Below are positions 48,485 through 57,080 of a stretch of 64,000 bases of DNA, in pieces. Source of the stretch: Pseudomonas trivialis. GTDB taxonomy: Bacteria > Pseudomonadota > Gammaproteobacteria > Pseudomonadales > Pseudomonadaceae. The translations under genes were made by a program, and so were the position numbers. The stretch is taken from the NCBI RefSeq assembly GCF_001439805.1, contig NZ_JYLK01000008.1, positions 1 through 64,000 on the forward strand. Reading direction: 5' to 3'. Numbering within the stretch: position 1 is the stretch's first letter; every line of letters begins with the position of its first letter. A model generated the notes under the pieces. It was not told the origin of the DNA, made no database searches, and was given only the letters and a program-made list of their open reading frames with translations.

Positions 48485-49255
48485 TCAAGTGCTCTCAAGC
48501 AAGTTATGCAACTGCACAAACTGCTGCGTCAGCTTGTGCCGTGGGTCCAGGTGAATCAGCGGTTTGCTCTCCTGGTGCGACTCGCGCATGCGCACCGAGC
48601 TGGCCAGGTATACGGGCAACACCGGCAACCCTTCGGCAATCAACTCGTCCAGCATCTGCTGCGGCAGGCTCGCGCGGGCCTGGAACTGGTTGACCACGAT
48701 GCCTTCCACTTCGAGGCTTTCGTTGTGGTCTTCCTTCAATTCTTCGATTTCCGCCAGCAGGCCGTAAAGGGCCTGGCGCGAAAAGCTGTCGCAGTCGAAG
48801 GGGATCAACACGCGATCGGCGGCGATCAGCGCCGAGACGGCATAGAAGTTCAGGGCCGGCGGCGTGTCGAGGTAAATACGGTCGTAATCTTCGCTCAGTT
48901 CGTCCAGCAACTTTCGCAGTTTGTTGATCTTGTGCTTGGCCTCGAGCTTGGGTTGCAGGTCGGCCAGCTCCGGCGTTGCGGTAATCACATGCAGGTTGTC
49001 GAACGGCGTTTCGTAGATATCCACCTTGTTCTTCTTGGAAAACGGCCCGGAAGACAGGGTTTGCTTGAAAAAATCGGCGATTCCCATGGGGATATCGTTA
49101 CCGGTCAGCCCGGTGAGGTACTGGGTAGAGTTGGCTTGTGCATCGAGGTCCACCAACAGGGTTCGATAGCCTTCGCTGGCGCTGACCGCCGCCAGGTTGC
49201 AGGCGATGCTGGACTTGCCGACCCCGCCTTTTTGATTGAACACCACACGCCGCAT
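48485..49255 (-). CDS. ParA/MinD-like ATPase (PA5028-type)
   Basis: A 256-residue deviant Walker A ATPase with [11 protein letters not shown] at residues 5-15, DLDAQANST and YLDTPPAL. ParA proteins pattern plasmids, chromosomes or large complexes on the nucleoid; those without ParB often place chemotaxis or other protein clusters. No parB or centromere-like repeat is nearby, so this is an orphan ParA. The start is ATG 49255 (MRRVVFNQ); the extra upstream codons are not family sequence. Confidence 0.88.
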   Translation of the reverse strand: MRRVVFNQKGGVGKSSIACNLAAVSASEGYRTLLVDLDAQANSTQYLTGLTGNDIPMGIADFFKQTLSSGPFSKKNKVDIYETPFDNLHVITATPELADLQPKLEAKHKINKLRKLLDELSEDYDRIYLDTPPALNFYAVSALIAADRVLIPFDCDSFSRQALYGLLAEIEELKEDHNESLEVEGIVVNQFQARASLPQQMLDELIAEGLPVLPVYLASSVRMRESHQESKPLIHLDPRHKLTQQFVQLHNLLEST

Positions 49256-49571
49256 GGGGAAACCTCCGGGTATCAATGAATGCCCGAGTGTAGAGGGCAA
49301 AAGCGCCTGTTAGCTACCTCGTTGATCACTGCATTGGAAGCCGGTCCCATACGCTAAAAAAGGAAAGCTCCGACAACCCATTTCTGTCGGGGGTCAAGCA
49401 CAATCCGTAACCTTCCCCTCGCAAGGTTCAATAAATCGTGAACAATTATTTACCAATGTTTGCTAGAACCTCGCAGCACCGGGATAATGCGCGCCATTCG
49501 GCCCTGCGCTGTCCCGGAAAACCGGGACATCGGTGGCACATGGAAGCCCGCAGGGGCGGGATAACTTCTCA
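49256..49571 (+). promoter_or_regulatory. Upstream region of the aryl polyene operon
   Basis: A 316-bp divergent gap between the parA-like gene and the APE operon. It contains an AT-rich patch near 49435-49465 and a perfect hairpin TGTCCCGG-AAAA-CCGGGACA (49510-49529) in the probable mRNA leader, 42 bp before the first start codon. No U-run follows, so it may be an mRNA stability or translation element rather than a terminator. I found no convincing -10/-35 pair. Confidence 0.45.
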
Positions 49572-50294
49572 GTGATCAACTTCAGCATCGCCCAATGGCG
49601 CGCCTGGGCTCCTGGCCTCGACAGCGCGGACGACTGGCACGCCTGGTGCCGGGCCCCGGTGTTGCTGCCCGCCAGCGAAGCCTCCCCTGACGTGTCATTT
49701 TTGCCGGCCATGCAGCGTCGGCGCCTCAGCCGCCTGGCGCGCATGGCGTTCAGCGTGGGTTGGCCGCTGGCCGAGGGCCTGCCGGACCTGCCGCTGGTAT
49801 TTATTTCCCGGCATGGCGAAACTCCGCGCACCCTCGACATCCTCAGCGACCTCGCCAATGACGAACCCCTGTCGCCCACCCAGTTCAGCCTGTCGGTGCA
49901 CAACGCGGTGGTGGGGCTGTGGTCGATTCTGCGCAATGAGACCAGCGAAATGACCGCCCTGGCCGCCGCCGGCGACGGCCTCGAACACGGTGTGCTCGAA
50001 GCCGCCGCGCTGCTCAACGAAGGCGCGCCGGCGGTGTTGCTGGTGATCACCGAAGAACAGCCGCCCGCTGCCTATGCCGGCTGGATTCACGACGTACCGT
50101 TCCCCTATGCCCTCGGCCTGCTGCTTACGCCCGGCGACGAGTGGCAGCTGGAACTCACCGGCAGCACTGTCCAACCCTCGACTGTCGCCCAGTGGCCCCA
50201 CGCGCTGAACCTGCTGCGCACCCTGCTCACTGAACAGGGAGCCTGCCAACATGCCTGGAAGAACCGAGTATGGAATTGGCAACGCAAGCTGTGA
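49572..50294 (+). CDS. Ketosynthase-like half protein, chain-length-factor candidate of the APE cluster
   Basis: A 240-residue protein matching the beta-ketoacyl synthase N-terminal-like family (MINFSIAQWRAWAPGL... FSLSVHNAVVGLWSI). It lacks the ketosynthase active-site Cys and C-terminal half. In characterised aryl polyene systems a protein of this type (ApeC) pairs with the catalytic KS (ApeO) as a chain length factor. I choose GTG 49572, the family start; the longer frame to 49533 adds unrelated residues. It is the first gene of the operon and overlaps the acyltransferase gene. Confidence 0.85.
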   Translation: MINFSIAQWRAWAPGLDSADDWHAWCRAPVLLPASEASPDVSFLPAMQRRRLSRLARMAFSVGWPLAEGLPDLPLVFISRHGETPRTLDILSDLANDEPLSPTQFSLSVHNAVVGLWSILRNETSEMTALAAAGDGLEHGVLEAAALLNEGAPAVLLVITEEQPPAAYAGWIHDVPFPYALGLLLTPGDEWQLELTGSTVQPSTVAQWPHALNLLRTLLTEQGACQHAWKNRVWNWQRKL

Positions 50295-51082
50295 ACGAGA
50301 AACCCCGGGACGCCTATTACTGGCGCCTGTTCGCCACCGCCGCGAGTTTTTTCCTGTTCGGCCTGGGCGGCCTGTGCCTGCGCCTGCTGGTGTTTCCGCT
50401 GCTCAGTTGCCTGCCCGGCGGCGCGGCGAAACATCAGCGCCGCGCCAGGCACACCATCAGCCGACTATTCTGGTTTTTCATTCGCCTGATGCAGCGCGTG
50501 GGGGTGCTGACCTACAGCGTCGAAGGCGCGGAAAAACTCGGGCGCCCCGGCCAGATGATCGTCGCCAACCACCCGTCGCTGATCGACGTAGTGTTCCTGA
50601 TCGGCCTGATGCGCCAGACCAACTGCGTGATCAAACGCAGCCTGTTTCAAAACCCGTTCACCCGCGGCCCGGTGCGCGATGCCGGCTACCTCAGCAACGA
50701 CGGCAGCGCCGACATGCTCGATGCCGCCGCCGACGCCCTGCGCGCCGGCCAAACCCTGATCATCTTTCCCGAAGGCACCCGCACCACGCCGGGCGCGCCG
50801 CCGGCCTTTCATCGCGGCGCCGCCGCCATCGCGCTGCGGGGCGCATCGGTCATCACGCCCGTGGTGATCAAGGTCAGCCCCACCACCCTGACCAAGGCCG
50901 AACCCTGGTATCGCATTCCCAAACGTCGATTTCACTTCAGTTTGCGCGTGGGTGCCGATATAGAACCACAGGCGTTCGCCTCACTGGGGCCTGCGCCTCA
51001 GGCCTCGCGCAAGCTCAACGATTACCTGCACCACTATTTCATTAAGGAGCTCGCCGAAGATGAGCGACCAACAACGCCTTGA
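50270..51082 (+). CDS. 1-acyl-glycerol-3-phosphate acyltransferase-like protein (APE cluster)
   Basis: A 270-residue membrane-bound PlsC-family acyltransferase. It has the catalytic NHPSLIDVV (HX4D) near residue 100 and FPEGTRT near 165, after one or two N-terminal membrane segments. In APE clusters such enzymes are thought to help attach or mature the lipid moiety of the pigment. ATG 50270 overlaps the previous gene by 25 bp; an in-frame GTG at 50291 forming GTGA with its stop is an alternative start. Confidence 0.9.
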   Translation: MELATQAVNEKPRDAYYWRLFATAASFFLFGLGGLCLRLLVFPLLSCLPGGAAKHQRRARHTISRLFWFFIRLMQRVGVLTYSVEGAEKLGRPGQMIVANHPSLIDVVFLIGLMRQTNCVIKRSLFQNPFTRGPVRDAGYLSNDGSADMLDAAADALRAGQTLIIFPEGTRTTPGAPPAFHRGAAAIALRGASVITPVVIKVSPTTLTKAEPWYRIPKRRFHFSLRVGADIEPQAFASLGPAPQASRKLNDYLHHYFIKELAEDERPTTP

Positions 51083-51329
51083 GCGCGACATAAAGATGCT
51101 GATCATCGAGGCCCTGGGCCTGGAAGACATCAGCGTCGACGACATTGGCAGCGAACAGACCCTGTTCGGCGAAGGCCTGGGCCTGGATTCGGTCGACGCC
51201 CTGGAACTGGGCCTGGCGATCCAGAAGAAGTACGGCATCAAGATTGATGCCGACGCCAAGGACACCCGTAACCACTTCACCAACGTGGCCTGCCTTGCGG
51301 CGTTCGTCACAGCCAGACAGGCAGCTTGA
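51060..51329 (+). CDS. Acyl carrier protein 1 of the APE cluster
   Basis: An 89-residue ACP with the phosphopantetheine attachment Ser in GLDSVDALEL (about residue 43). It overlaps the acyltransferase gene by 23 bp. In APE biosynthesis one of two ACPs accepts the aryl starter and the growing polyene. Which of the two does so here cannot be read from sequence. Confidence 0.93.
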   Translation: MSDQQRLERDIKMLIIEALGLEDISVDDIGSEQTLFGEGLGLDSVDALELGLAIQKKYGIKIDADAKDTRNHFTNVACLAAFVTARQAA

Positions 51330-51338
51330 GACCGGACC

Positions 51339-51593
51339 ATGCAAACTCGTGACGATATTTTCAACACCCTGCGCGCGGCCCTGGTGGAACTGTTTGAACT
51401 GCCGCCGGAGCGCGTCACCCTTGACGCCAACCTGTATCAGGACCTGGAAATCGACAGCATTGATGCCGTGGACCTGATCGACCATATCAAGCGCCAGACC
51501 GGCAAGAAGATCGCCGCCGAGGAATTCAAGGCGGTGCGCACCGTCAACGACGTGGTTGAGGCGGTGTACCGCCTGGTCCAGCCCGCCGCATGA
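51339..51593 (+). CDS. Acyl carrier protein 2 of the APE cluster
   Basis: An 84-residue ACP with the modified Ser in DLEIDSIDAVDLIDHIK (about residue 39). It lies 9 bp after the first ACP gene. The two ACPs differ clearly, supporting separate roles, for example starter loading versus chain extension. Confidence 0.93.
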   Translation: MQTRDDIFNTLRAALVELFELPPERVTLDANLYQDLEIDSIDAVDLIDHIKRQTGKKIAAEEFKAVRTVNDVVEAVYRLVQPAA

Positions 51594-52135
51594 GCCGGTT
51601 GATCAGCCTTGGCCTGTTGCTGGCGGGGCTGCTGTACCCGTTTGCGGTGTACTACGGCACCGAGCACTTCGCCCCGTGGCAGTTCGGCCTGCTGTTGGGC
51701 AGCCTGTGGCTGTTGCGCGCCTTTACCGGTGCGCGACGCCCCGGCAGCCGCTGGATGGCGGTGGCGGTGATCCTGTTCTGTCTGTTGCTGGCGTGGTTCG
51801 ACAATCCCTACCTGCTGCGCTGGTACCCAAGCCTGGTCAGCGCGTTCATGCTGGCCCTGTTCGGCCTGAGTCTCCTGTACGGTCCGCCAATGGTCGAGCG
51901 CATAGCGCGCATCACCGAGCCGGTGCTGGCGCCCAAAGTGGTTGCGTACACCCGCCAGGTCACCGTGGTGTGGAGCGTGTTTTTTCTGTGTAACGGCCTG
52001 CTCGCCGCCGCCCTTACCCTGTGGGCGCCGCTGAGCTGGTGGACGTTGTACAACGGCTTCATCGCCTACGGGCTGATGGGACTGTTGTTTGCCGTGGAAT
52101 GGCTGATACGACAAAGGGTTCGAGGCCGCGTATGA
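51590..52135 (+). CDS. COG4648-like small membrane protein (APE cluster)
   Basis: A 181-residue inner-membrane protein with about five hydrophobic segments (LISLGLLLAGLLYPFAV, FGLLLGSLWLL, MAVAVILFCLLLAWF and two more). It matches the COG4648-type membrane protein regularly found between ACP and ligase genes in APE clusters. ATGA overlaps join it to both neighbours. Its function is unknown. Confidence 0.85.
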   Translation: MSRLISLGLLLAGLLYPFAVYYGTEHFAPWQFGLLLGSLWLLRAFTGARRPGSRWMAVAVILFCLLLAWFDNPYLLRWYPSLVSAFMLALFGLSLLYGPPMVERIARITEPVLAPKVVAYTRQVTVVWSVFFLCNGLLAAALTLWAPLSWWTLYNGFIAYGLMGLLFAVEWLIRQRVRGRV

Positions 52136-53802
52136 AAGGTTTGAAACTTGAGCACCTGCTGCTTGAGCCACTGGAGCAGCGCCTGGTCACCACCGAGCCT
52201 GCGATGCACCATGCCCAACTGTGGACGCACGCCCTGAGCCTGGCGGCGGGCCTGCAGGCGCGCGGTATCCGCCGCCTGGCGGTGCACCTGGAAGACGCCG
52301 GCGTACTGGCGATTGCCCTGCTGGGCGCCTGGCGCGCCGGCGTGAGCGTGCTGCTGCCCGCCGACCTGCAACCGCACACGCGCCAACGCTGGGACGCATC
52401 CGTTGATGCCTGGCTGACCCAGGCGTCGGACCTCGACGCGCTGTACCAGGCGCCCCTGCCCGGCGCCGCCCTCGACCTGAATGCCTGCCAACTGAGCCTG
52501 TGCACCTCCGGTTCCAGCGGTGAACCCAAGCGCATCGACAAGACCCTGCGCCAATTGGCCAACGAAGTCGACGCGCTGGAAGCCCTGTGGGGCGCCGACC
52601 TCAAGGACGCGTGCATCATCGGCAGCGTTGCCACTCAGCATATTTACGGCTTGCTGTTCCGCGTGCTGTGGCCGTTGTGCGCCGGGCGCAGCTTTGGTCG
52701 CACCCAACTGGCGTTTTCCGAAGACCTGCAGCGCGCCAGCCGCGAACATCCCCGGTTCGCCTGGGTCGCCAGCCCCGCGCTGCTCAAGCGCATGGGCGAC
52801 AACCTCGACTGGCCGGCGTTGAGCCAGGTGTCGCGGGTGTTTTCCTCCGGCGGCGCGTTGCCCGTCGAGGCCGCCGGCAGCCTGTACGATCGCCTGGGGC
52901 AATGGCCGACGGAAATCCTCGGCAGCTCGGAAACCGGCGGCATCGCCTGGCGCCAGGGCGCGCAACCCTGGCAGCCCTTTGCAGGCGTTGAGCTGAGCCA
53001 GGATGCCGACGGCGCGCTGCGTATCGCCTCGCCTTATTTGCCTGCCGGGCATATCGAACACACCGCCGACGCCGCACGCATCCATGCCGATGGCCGTTTC
53101 GAACTGCTGGGGCGCCTGGACCGCATCGTCAAGCTGGAAGAAAAACGCATCTCCCTGCCCATGCTCGAACAGGCCCTGATGGCTCACCCCTGGGTCACCG
53201 AAACCCGCCTGGGCGTGGTCCAGGAAAACCGCGCGTCATTGGGCGCCCTGGTGGTCCTGAGCGTCGAAGGCCTGCATGCCCTGCGCAATCAGGGCCGACG
53301 CACGGTGACCCAAACCCTGCGCCAGCATTTAAGCCGGCATTGCGAAGCTCTCGCCTTGCCACGGCGTTGGCGCCTGCTGCGTCAGCTGCCGCTCAACAGC
53401 CAGGGCAAGCTGCCCCAGGCCGAGGTAAACGCGCTGTTACTGGCGCCCCGGCCCAAAACGCCCGACGTACTGGAGCAGGTCGAAGCCAACGGCGAATGGA
53501 CCCTGCAACTGAGCATCCCGCCGGACCTCGCGTATTTCAGCGGTCACTTCCCGGTCACACCGGTATTGCCAGGCGTGGTGCAGGTGGAATGGGCATTCAA
53601 CCTGAGCCAACAACTGATGGACGTGCCGACCCGGTTTGCCGGCATGGAAGTGCTCAAGTTCCAGCAACTGCTGCGCCCTGGCGATACCCTCGAACTGCAC
53701 CTGCGCTTTGACGCCCAGCGCAGCAAGCTGTATTTCGCCTATCGCAATGCCGACACCGCCTGCTCCAGCGGCAGGATTCAGCTGGAGAGGGCGAATGATT
53801 AA
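52132..53802 (+). CDS. Fused AMP-dependent acyl ligase and hot-dog dehydratase (APE cluster)
   Basis: A 556-residue two-domain protein. Residues 1 to about 440 are an ANL-family adenylating enzyme with the P-loop [10 protein letters not shown] (about 123), SSGGALP, GSSETGG and the catalytic-Lys region NSQGKLPQ. Residues about 450-556 are a FabA/FabZ-like hot-dog domain with [19 protein letters not shown], including the catalytic His. In other APE systems ligase (ApeH) and dehydratase (ApeI) can be separate proteins. The ligase should load the aryl acid on an ACP, the dehydratase should form the double bonds. The start is ATG 52132, an ATGA overlap with the upstream gene. Confidence 0.9.
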   Translation: MKGLKLEHLLLEPLEQRLVTTEPAMHHAQLWTHALSLAAGLQARGIRRLAVHLEDAGVLAIALLGAWRAGVSVLLPADLQPHTRQRWDASVDAWLTQASDLDALYQAPLPGAALDLNACQLSLCTSGSSGEPKRIDKTLRQLANEVDALEALWGADLKDACIIGSVATQHIYGLLFRVLWPLCAGRSFGRTQLAFSEDLQRASREHPRFAWVASPALLKRMGDNLDWPALSQVSRVFSSGGALPVEAAGSLYDRLGQWPTEILGSSETGGIAWRQGAQPWQPFAGVELSQDADGALRIASPYLPAGHIEHTADAARIHADGRFELLGRLDRIVKLEEKRISLPMLEQALMAHPWVTETRLGVVQENRASLGALVVLSVEGLHALRNQGRRTVTQTLRQHLSRHCEALALPRRWRLLRQLPLNSQGKLPQAEVNALLLAPRPKTPDVLEQVEANGEWTLQLSIPPDLAYFSGHFPVTPVLPGVVQVEWAFNLSQQLMDVPTRFAGMEVLKFQQLLRPGDTLELHLRFDAQRSKLYFAYRNADTACSSGRIQLERAND

Positions 53803-53896
53803 CCTGTCGCAGCTGTTATGGCCAGTGGGCGTGTTGTGGCTAATGGGCTTGTTGTGGCGAGCGGGCTTGCCCGCACGGTGGGTGCCCCATGCATAA
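53795..53896 (+). CDS. 33-residue hydrophobic small ORF with a hexapeptide repeat
   Basis: ATG 53795 lies inside the last codons of the ligase gene and has GGAGAGG six bases upstream, the best ribosome site in the area. The peptide begins MINLSQ and then repeats LWPVGV-LWLMGL-LWRAGL before PARWVPHA, so it could span or coat a membrane. It ends at TAA 53896, eight bases inside the glycosyltransferase gene, whose own ATG (53889) has no clear ribosome site. Translation of this ORF may deliver ribosomes to the next gene. No family is recognised; it may be a peptide born from repeat DNA. Confidence 0.5.
   Translation: MINLSQLLWPVGVLWLMGLLWRAGLPARWVPHA
53815..53875 (+). repeat. Three tandem 18-bp units ending in a REP
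   Basis: GTTATGGCCAGTGGGCGT (53815), GTTGTGGCTAATGGGCTT (53833) and GTTGTGGCGAGCGGGCTT (53851) are consecutive. The third is the left part of a REP element (53853-53875, TGTGGCGAGCGGGCTTGCCCGCA). The array encodes the hexapeptide repeats of the small ORF. Confidence 0.75.
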
Positions 53897-54623
53897 CCCC
53901 TGCGCCCTGATCCCCGTCTACAACCACGAAGCCGCCGTGCCCGCCGTGGTCCGCAGCCTGCTCGCCAGCGGCCTGCCCTGCCTGCTGGTGGACGACGGCA
54001 GCAGCCCGGCCTGCGCGGCAGTGCTGGTGCAGTTGGCGACCCTGGAACACGTCACCCTGATCACCCTGCCCCACAACCTCGGCAAGGGCGGCGCCGTCAT
54101 GGCCGGTTTCCGCGAGGCCGCACGCCTGGGCTACAGCCATGCGCTGCAAGTCGACGCCGACGGCCAGCATGATCTGCGTGAGGTCGAAACCTTTATCGAC
54201 ACCTCGCGCCGGCACCCCGACGCAATCATCTGCGGCTACCCCGAATACGACGACAGCGTGCCCAAGGGCCGCCTCTACGCGCGCTACCTCACCCACGTAT
54301 GGGTGTGGATCAACACCCTCTCGCTGCAGATCCGCGATTCGATGTGCGGTTTTCGCGTGTACCCGCTGGCACCGGTGCTGGCGCTGATGGACACGGCCTA
54401 CATCGGCACGCGCATGGATTTCGATTCGGACATCCTCGTACGCCTGGCCTGGCGCAACCAGCCGATGCGCTGGCTGCCGACCCAAGTGCATTATCCCGCC
54501 GACGGCCTGTCGCACTTTCGCCTGTTCCACGACAACCTGCGCATCAGCGCCATGCACACCCGGCTGTTCTTCGGCATGCTGGTGCGCGCGCCGATGATCC
54601 TGTGGCGACGGTGGCAGGCATGA
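53889..54623 (+). CDS. Family 2 glycosyltransferase (APE cluster)
   Basis: A 244-residue GT-A glycosyltransferase of the dolichol-phosphate-mannose-synthase-like group. It has an N-terminal IPVYNHEAAVPAVV, VDDGSSPAC, GKGGAVMAGF and the DXD-like DADGQHD motif near residue 90. APE clusters regularly encode such an enzyme, thought to glycosylate the pigment or its lipid carrier. Translation may depend on the small ORF upstream. Confidence 0.92.
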   Translation: MHNPCALIPVYNHEAAVPAVVRSLLASGLPCLLVDDGSSPACAAVLVQLATLEHVTLITLPHNLGKGGAVMAGFREAARLGYSHALQVDADGQHDLREVETFIDTSRRHPDAIICGYPEYDDSVPKGRLYARYLTHVWVWINTLSLQIRDSMCGFRVYPLAPVLALMDTAYIGTRMDFDSDILVRLAWRNQPMRWLPTQVHYPADGLSHFRLFHDNLRISAMHTRLFFGMLVRAPMILWRRWQA

Positions 54624-55555
54624 CCGACAACACCAAACACTGGGCCGACCGCGAAGAACGTGGCAGCTTCTGGCTGATGAAATTCACCGCCGTCGCCGCC
54701 CGGGTGCTCGGCCGGCGCCTGCTGAGTCCGTTGCTGTACAGCATCGTGTTGTACTTTTTCCTGTTCGGCCGCACCGCGCGCCAGAGCGCCTGGCAATACC
54801 AGCAGCGCCTGGCGCAGTGGAGCGGGCGCGATGAGCTGCGCCCCACACGGCGCAAGGTATTCGGCCAGTTCATGGCCTTCGCCGACTCCCTGCTCGACAA
54901 GCTCGACGTGTGGAACGGCAAACTGCGTCTGGAACAGATCGAAATCAACGACCCGGCGCAACTGCGCGGGCAATTGCGCGGCGAGCGCGGGCAGATGCTG
55001 GTGGGCGCGCACCTGGGCAACCTTGAGGTGTGCCGCGCGCTGGCGGAGATCGGCGAACAGGTGACCATGAACGTGCTGGTGCACACCAAGCACGCCGAAC
55101 GCTTCAACCGCCTGCTGGGCGAGGCCGGCGCCACCCACTTGCGGCTGATTCAGGTCAGCGAGCTGGACCCGGCCACCATGCTGCTGCTCAGCCAGCGCCT
55201 GGACGACGGCGAATGGCTGGCGATTGCCGGCGATCGCGTGCCGCTGCATGGCGGGCGCACGGTGCGCGTGGACTTTCTCGGGCATGCCGCCGCGTTCCCT
55301 CAAGGCCCGTGGCTGCTGGCCGGCCTGCTCCAATGCCGGGTCAACCTGCTGATGTGCCTCAAGCACCAGGGCCGCTACCGCCTGACCATCGAGCCCTTCG
55401 CGCAACGGATCGAATGGAAGCGCAGCACCCGCGAACAGGTGATCGCCCTGTGGACCGCGCGTTACGCCGCACGCCTGGGCGAGTTCTGCCTGCAGGCGCC
55501 CCAACAATGGTTCAACTTTTACCCCTTCTGGAAGACCCATGATCCCGCACCCTGA
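54620..55555 (+). CDS. LpxL/HtrB-like acyltransferase (APE cluster)
   Basis: A 311-residue inner-membrane acyltransferase of the lysophospholipid/lipid A family. The catalytic HLGN motif (GAHLGNLEVCR, near residue 133) and GDRVPLHGGR are visible, after an N-terminal membrane segment near 32-50. The start ATG 54620 makes an ATGA overlap with the glycosyltransferase gene; the upstream open frame is out-of-frame read-through. In APE clusters it probably adds an acyl chain that anchors the pigment in the membrane. Confidence 0.9.
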   Translation: MTDNTKHWADREERGSFWLMKFTAVAARVLGRRLLSPLLYSIVLYFFLFGRTARQSAWQYQQRLAQWSGRDELRPTRRKVFGQFMAFADSLLDKLDVWNGKLRLEQIEINDPAQLRGQLRGERGQMLVGAHLGNLEVCRALAEIGEQVTMNVLVHTKHAERFNRLLGEAGATHLRLIQVSELDPATMLLLSQRLDDGEWLAIAGDRVPLHGGRTVRVDFLGHAAAFPQGPWLLAGLLQCRVNLLMCLKHQGRYRLTIEPFAQRIEWKRSTREQVIALWTARYAARLGEFCLQAPQQWFNFYPFWKTHDPAP

Positions 55556-57080
55556 GCCGGTCACCTTTGGCGAACGCCCCCTGCGCATCGAAGACGTGCT
55601 GGCCCTGGCCAACCGTCAGGCGCCCACGCGGTTGCAGGACGATGCAGCCTATCGCCAGCGCATTGCCAAGGGCGCGCAGTTCCTCGACTCGCTGCTGGAC
55701 AAGGAAGGCGTGATCTACGGCGTGACCACCGGCTACGGCGACTCCTGCGTGGTGGCGGTGCCCTTGCAGCACGTCGAAGCGCTGCCGCGTCACCTGTACA
55801 CCTTCCACGGTTGCGGCCTGGGCAAGCTGCTCGACGCCCAGGCCACCCGCGCGGTGCTGGCGGCCAGGTTGCAATCGTTGTGTCACGGCGTGTCCGGGGT
55901 ACGCGTGGAGCTGCTCGAACGCCTGCATGCCTTCCTCGAACACGATGTGCTGCCGCTGATCCCCGAGGAAGGCTCGGTGGGCGCCAGCGGTGACCTGACG
56001 CCGCTGTCCTATGTGGCGGCCACCTTGTCCGGTGAGCGCGAGGTGTTGTTCCACGGCGAACGGCGCCCGGCCGCCGACGTGCACCGCGAGCTGGGTTGGG
56101 CGCCACTGGTGTTGCGTCCCAAGGAAGCCCTGGCCTTGATGAACGGCACTGCGGTGATGACCGGCCTCGCCTGCCTGGCCTTCGCCCGCGCCGATTACCT
56201 GCTGCAACTGGCCACGCGCATCACCGCACTCAATGTGGTGGCCCTGCAAGGCAACCCGGAACACTTCGACGAACGCCTGTTCGCCGCCAAACCGCACCCG
56301 GGACAGATGCAGGTCGCCGCATGGTTGCGCAAGGATCTGGCGATTGACGCGCCGACCGCGCCGCTGCACCGCCTGCAGGACCGCTACTCGCTGCGCTGCG
56401 CGCCCCACGTGCTCGGCGTATTGGCCGACAGCCTGAACTGGCTGCGCTCATTCATCGAGATCGAGCTGAACAGCGCCAATGACAACCCGATCATCGACGC
56501 CGAGCAGGAACGCGTGCTGCACGGCGGGCACTTCTACGGCGGGCACATCGCCTTCGCCATGGACAGCCTCAAGACCCTGGTGGCCAACGTCGCCGACCTG
56601 CTCGACCGGCAGCTCGCGTTGTTGGTGGACGTGCGCTACAACCACGGCCTGCCGAGCAACCTGTCCGGCGCACCGGCCGACCGCGCGATGATCAACCACG
56701 GTTTCAAGGCCGTGCAGATCGGCACCAGTGCCTGGACCGCCGAAGCACTGAAAAACACCATGCCGGCCAGCGTGTTCTCGCGTTCCACCGAGTGCCATAA
56801 CCAGGACAAGGTGAGCATGGGCACCATCGCCGCCCGCGATGCGATCCGCGTGCTGGAGCTGACCGAACAAGTGGCCGCCGCCGCCCTGCTGGCCGCCAAT
56901 CAAGGGGTGTGGCTGCGCGCCCGGGCCGAGGATGCGCGCCCGCTGCCACCGGCCCTGGCCGCCATGCACGTCGAGCTGGGCAAAGACTTTCCGCCCGTGA
57001 TCGAAGACCGTGCCCTGGAAGGCGAATTGCGCCTGTGCCTGCAACGCATCGCCGCGCAACACTGGAGGCTGCATGCGTAG
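55539..57080 (+). CDS. Aromatic amino acid ammonia-lyase, HAL/PAL/TAL family (APE cluster)
   Basis: A 513-residue MIO-type lyase. The triad forming the MIO cofactor is in GSVGASGDLTPLSYV (ASG near residue 148). The substrate-selectivity position, aligned by eye in LPRHLYTFHGCGLG, reads Phe-His rather than the His-Leu of typical TAL, Phe-Leu of PAL or Ser-His of HAL. In this operon it should deaminate tyrosine or a substituted tyrosine to the cinnamate-type starter. It overlaps the acyltransferase gene by 17 bp and the thioesterase gene by 8 bp. Confidence 0.92.
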   Translation: MIPHPEPVTFGERPLRIEDVLALANRQAPTRLQDDAAYRQRIAKGAQFLDSLLDKEGVIYGVTTGYGDSCVVAVPLQHVEALPRHLYTFHGCGLGKLLDAQATRAVLAARLQSLCHGVSGVRVELLERLHAFLEHDVLPLIPEEGSVGASGDLTPLSYVAATLSGEREVLFHGERRPAADVHRELGWAPLVLRPKEALALMNGTAVMTGLACLAFARADYLLQLATRITALNVVALQGNPEHFDERLFAAKPHPGQMQVAAWLRKDLAIDAPTAPLHRLQDRYSLRCAPHVLGVLADSLNWLRSFIEIELNSANDNPIIDAEQERVLHGGHFYGGHIAFAMDSLKTLVANVADLLDRQLALLVDVRYNHGLPSNLSGAPADRAMINHGFKAVQIGTSAWTAEALKNTMPASVFSRSTECHNQDKVSMGTIAARDAIRVLELTEQVAAAALLAANQGVWLRARAEDARPLPPALAAMHVELGKDFPPVIEDRALEGELRLCLQRIAAQHWRLHA

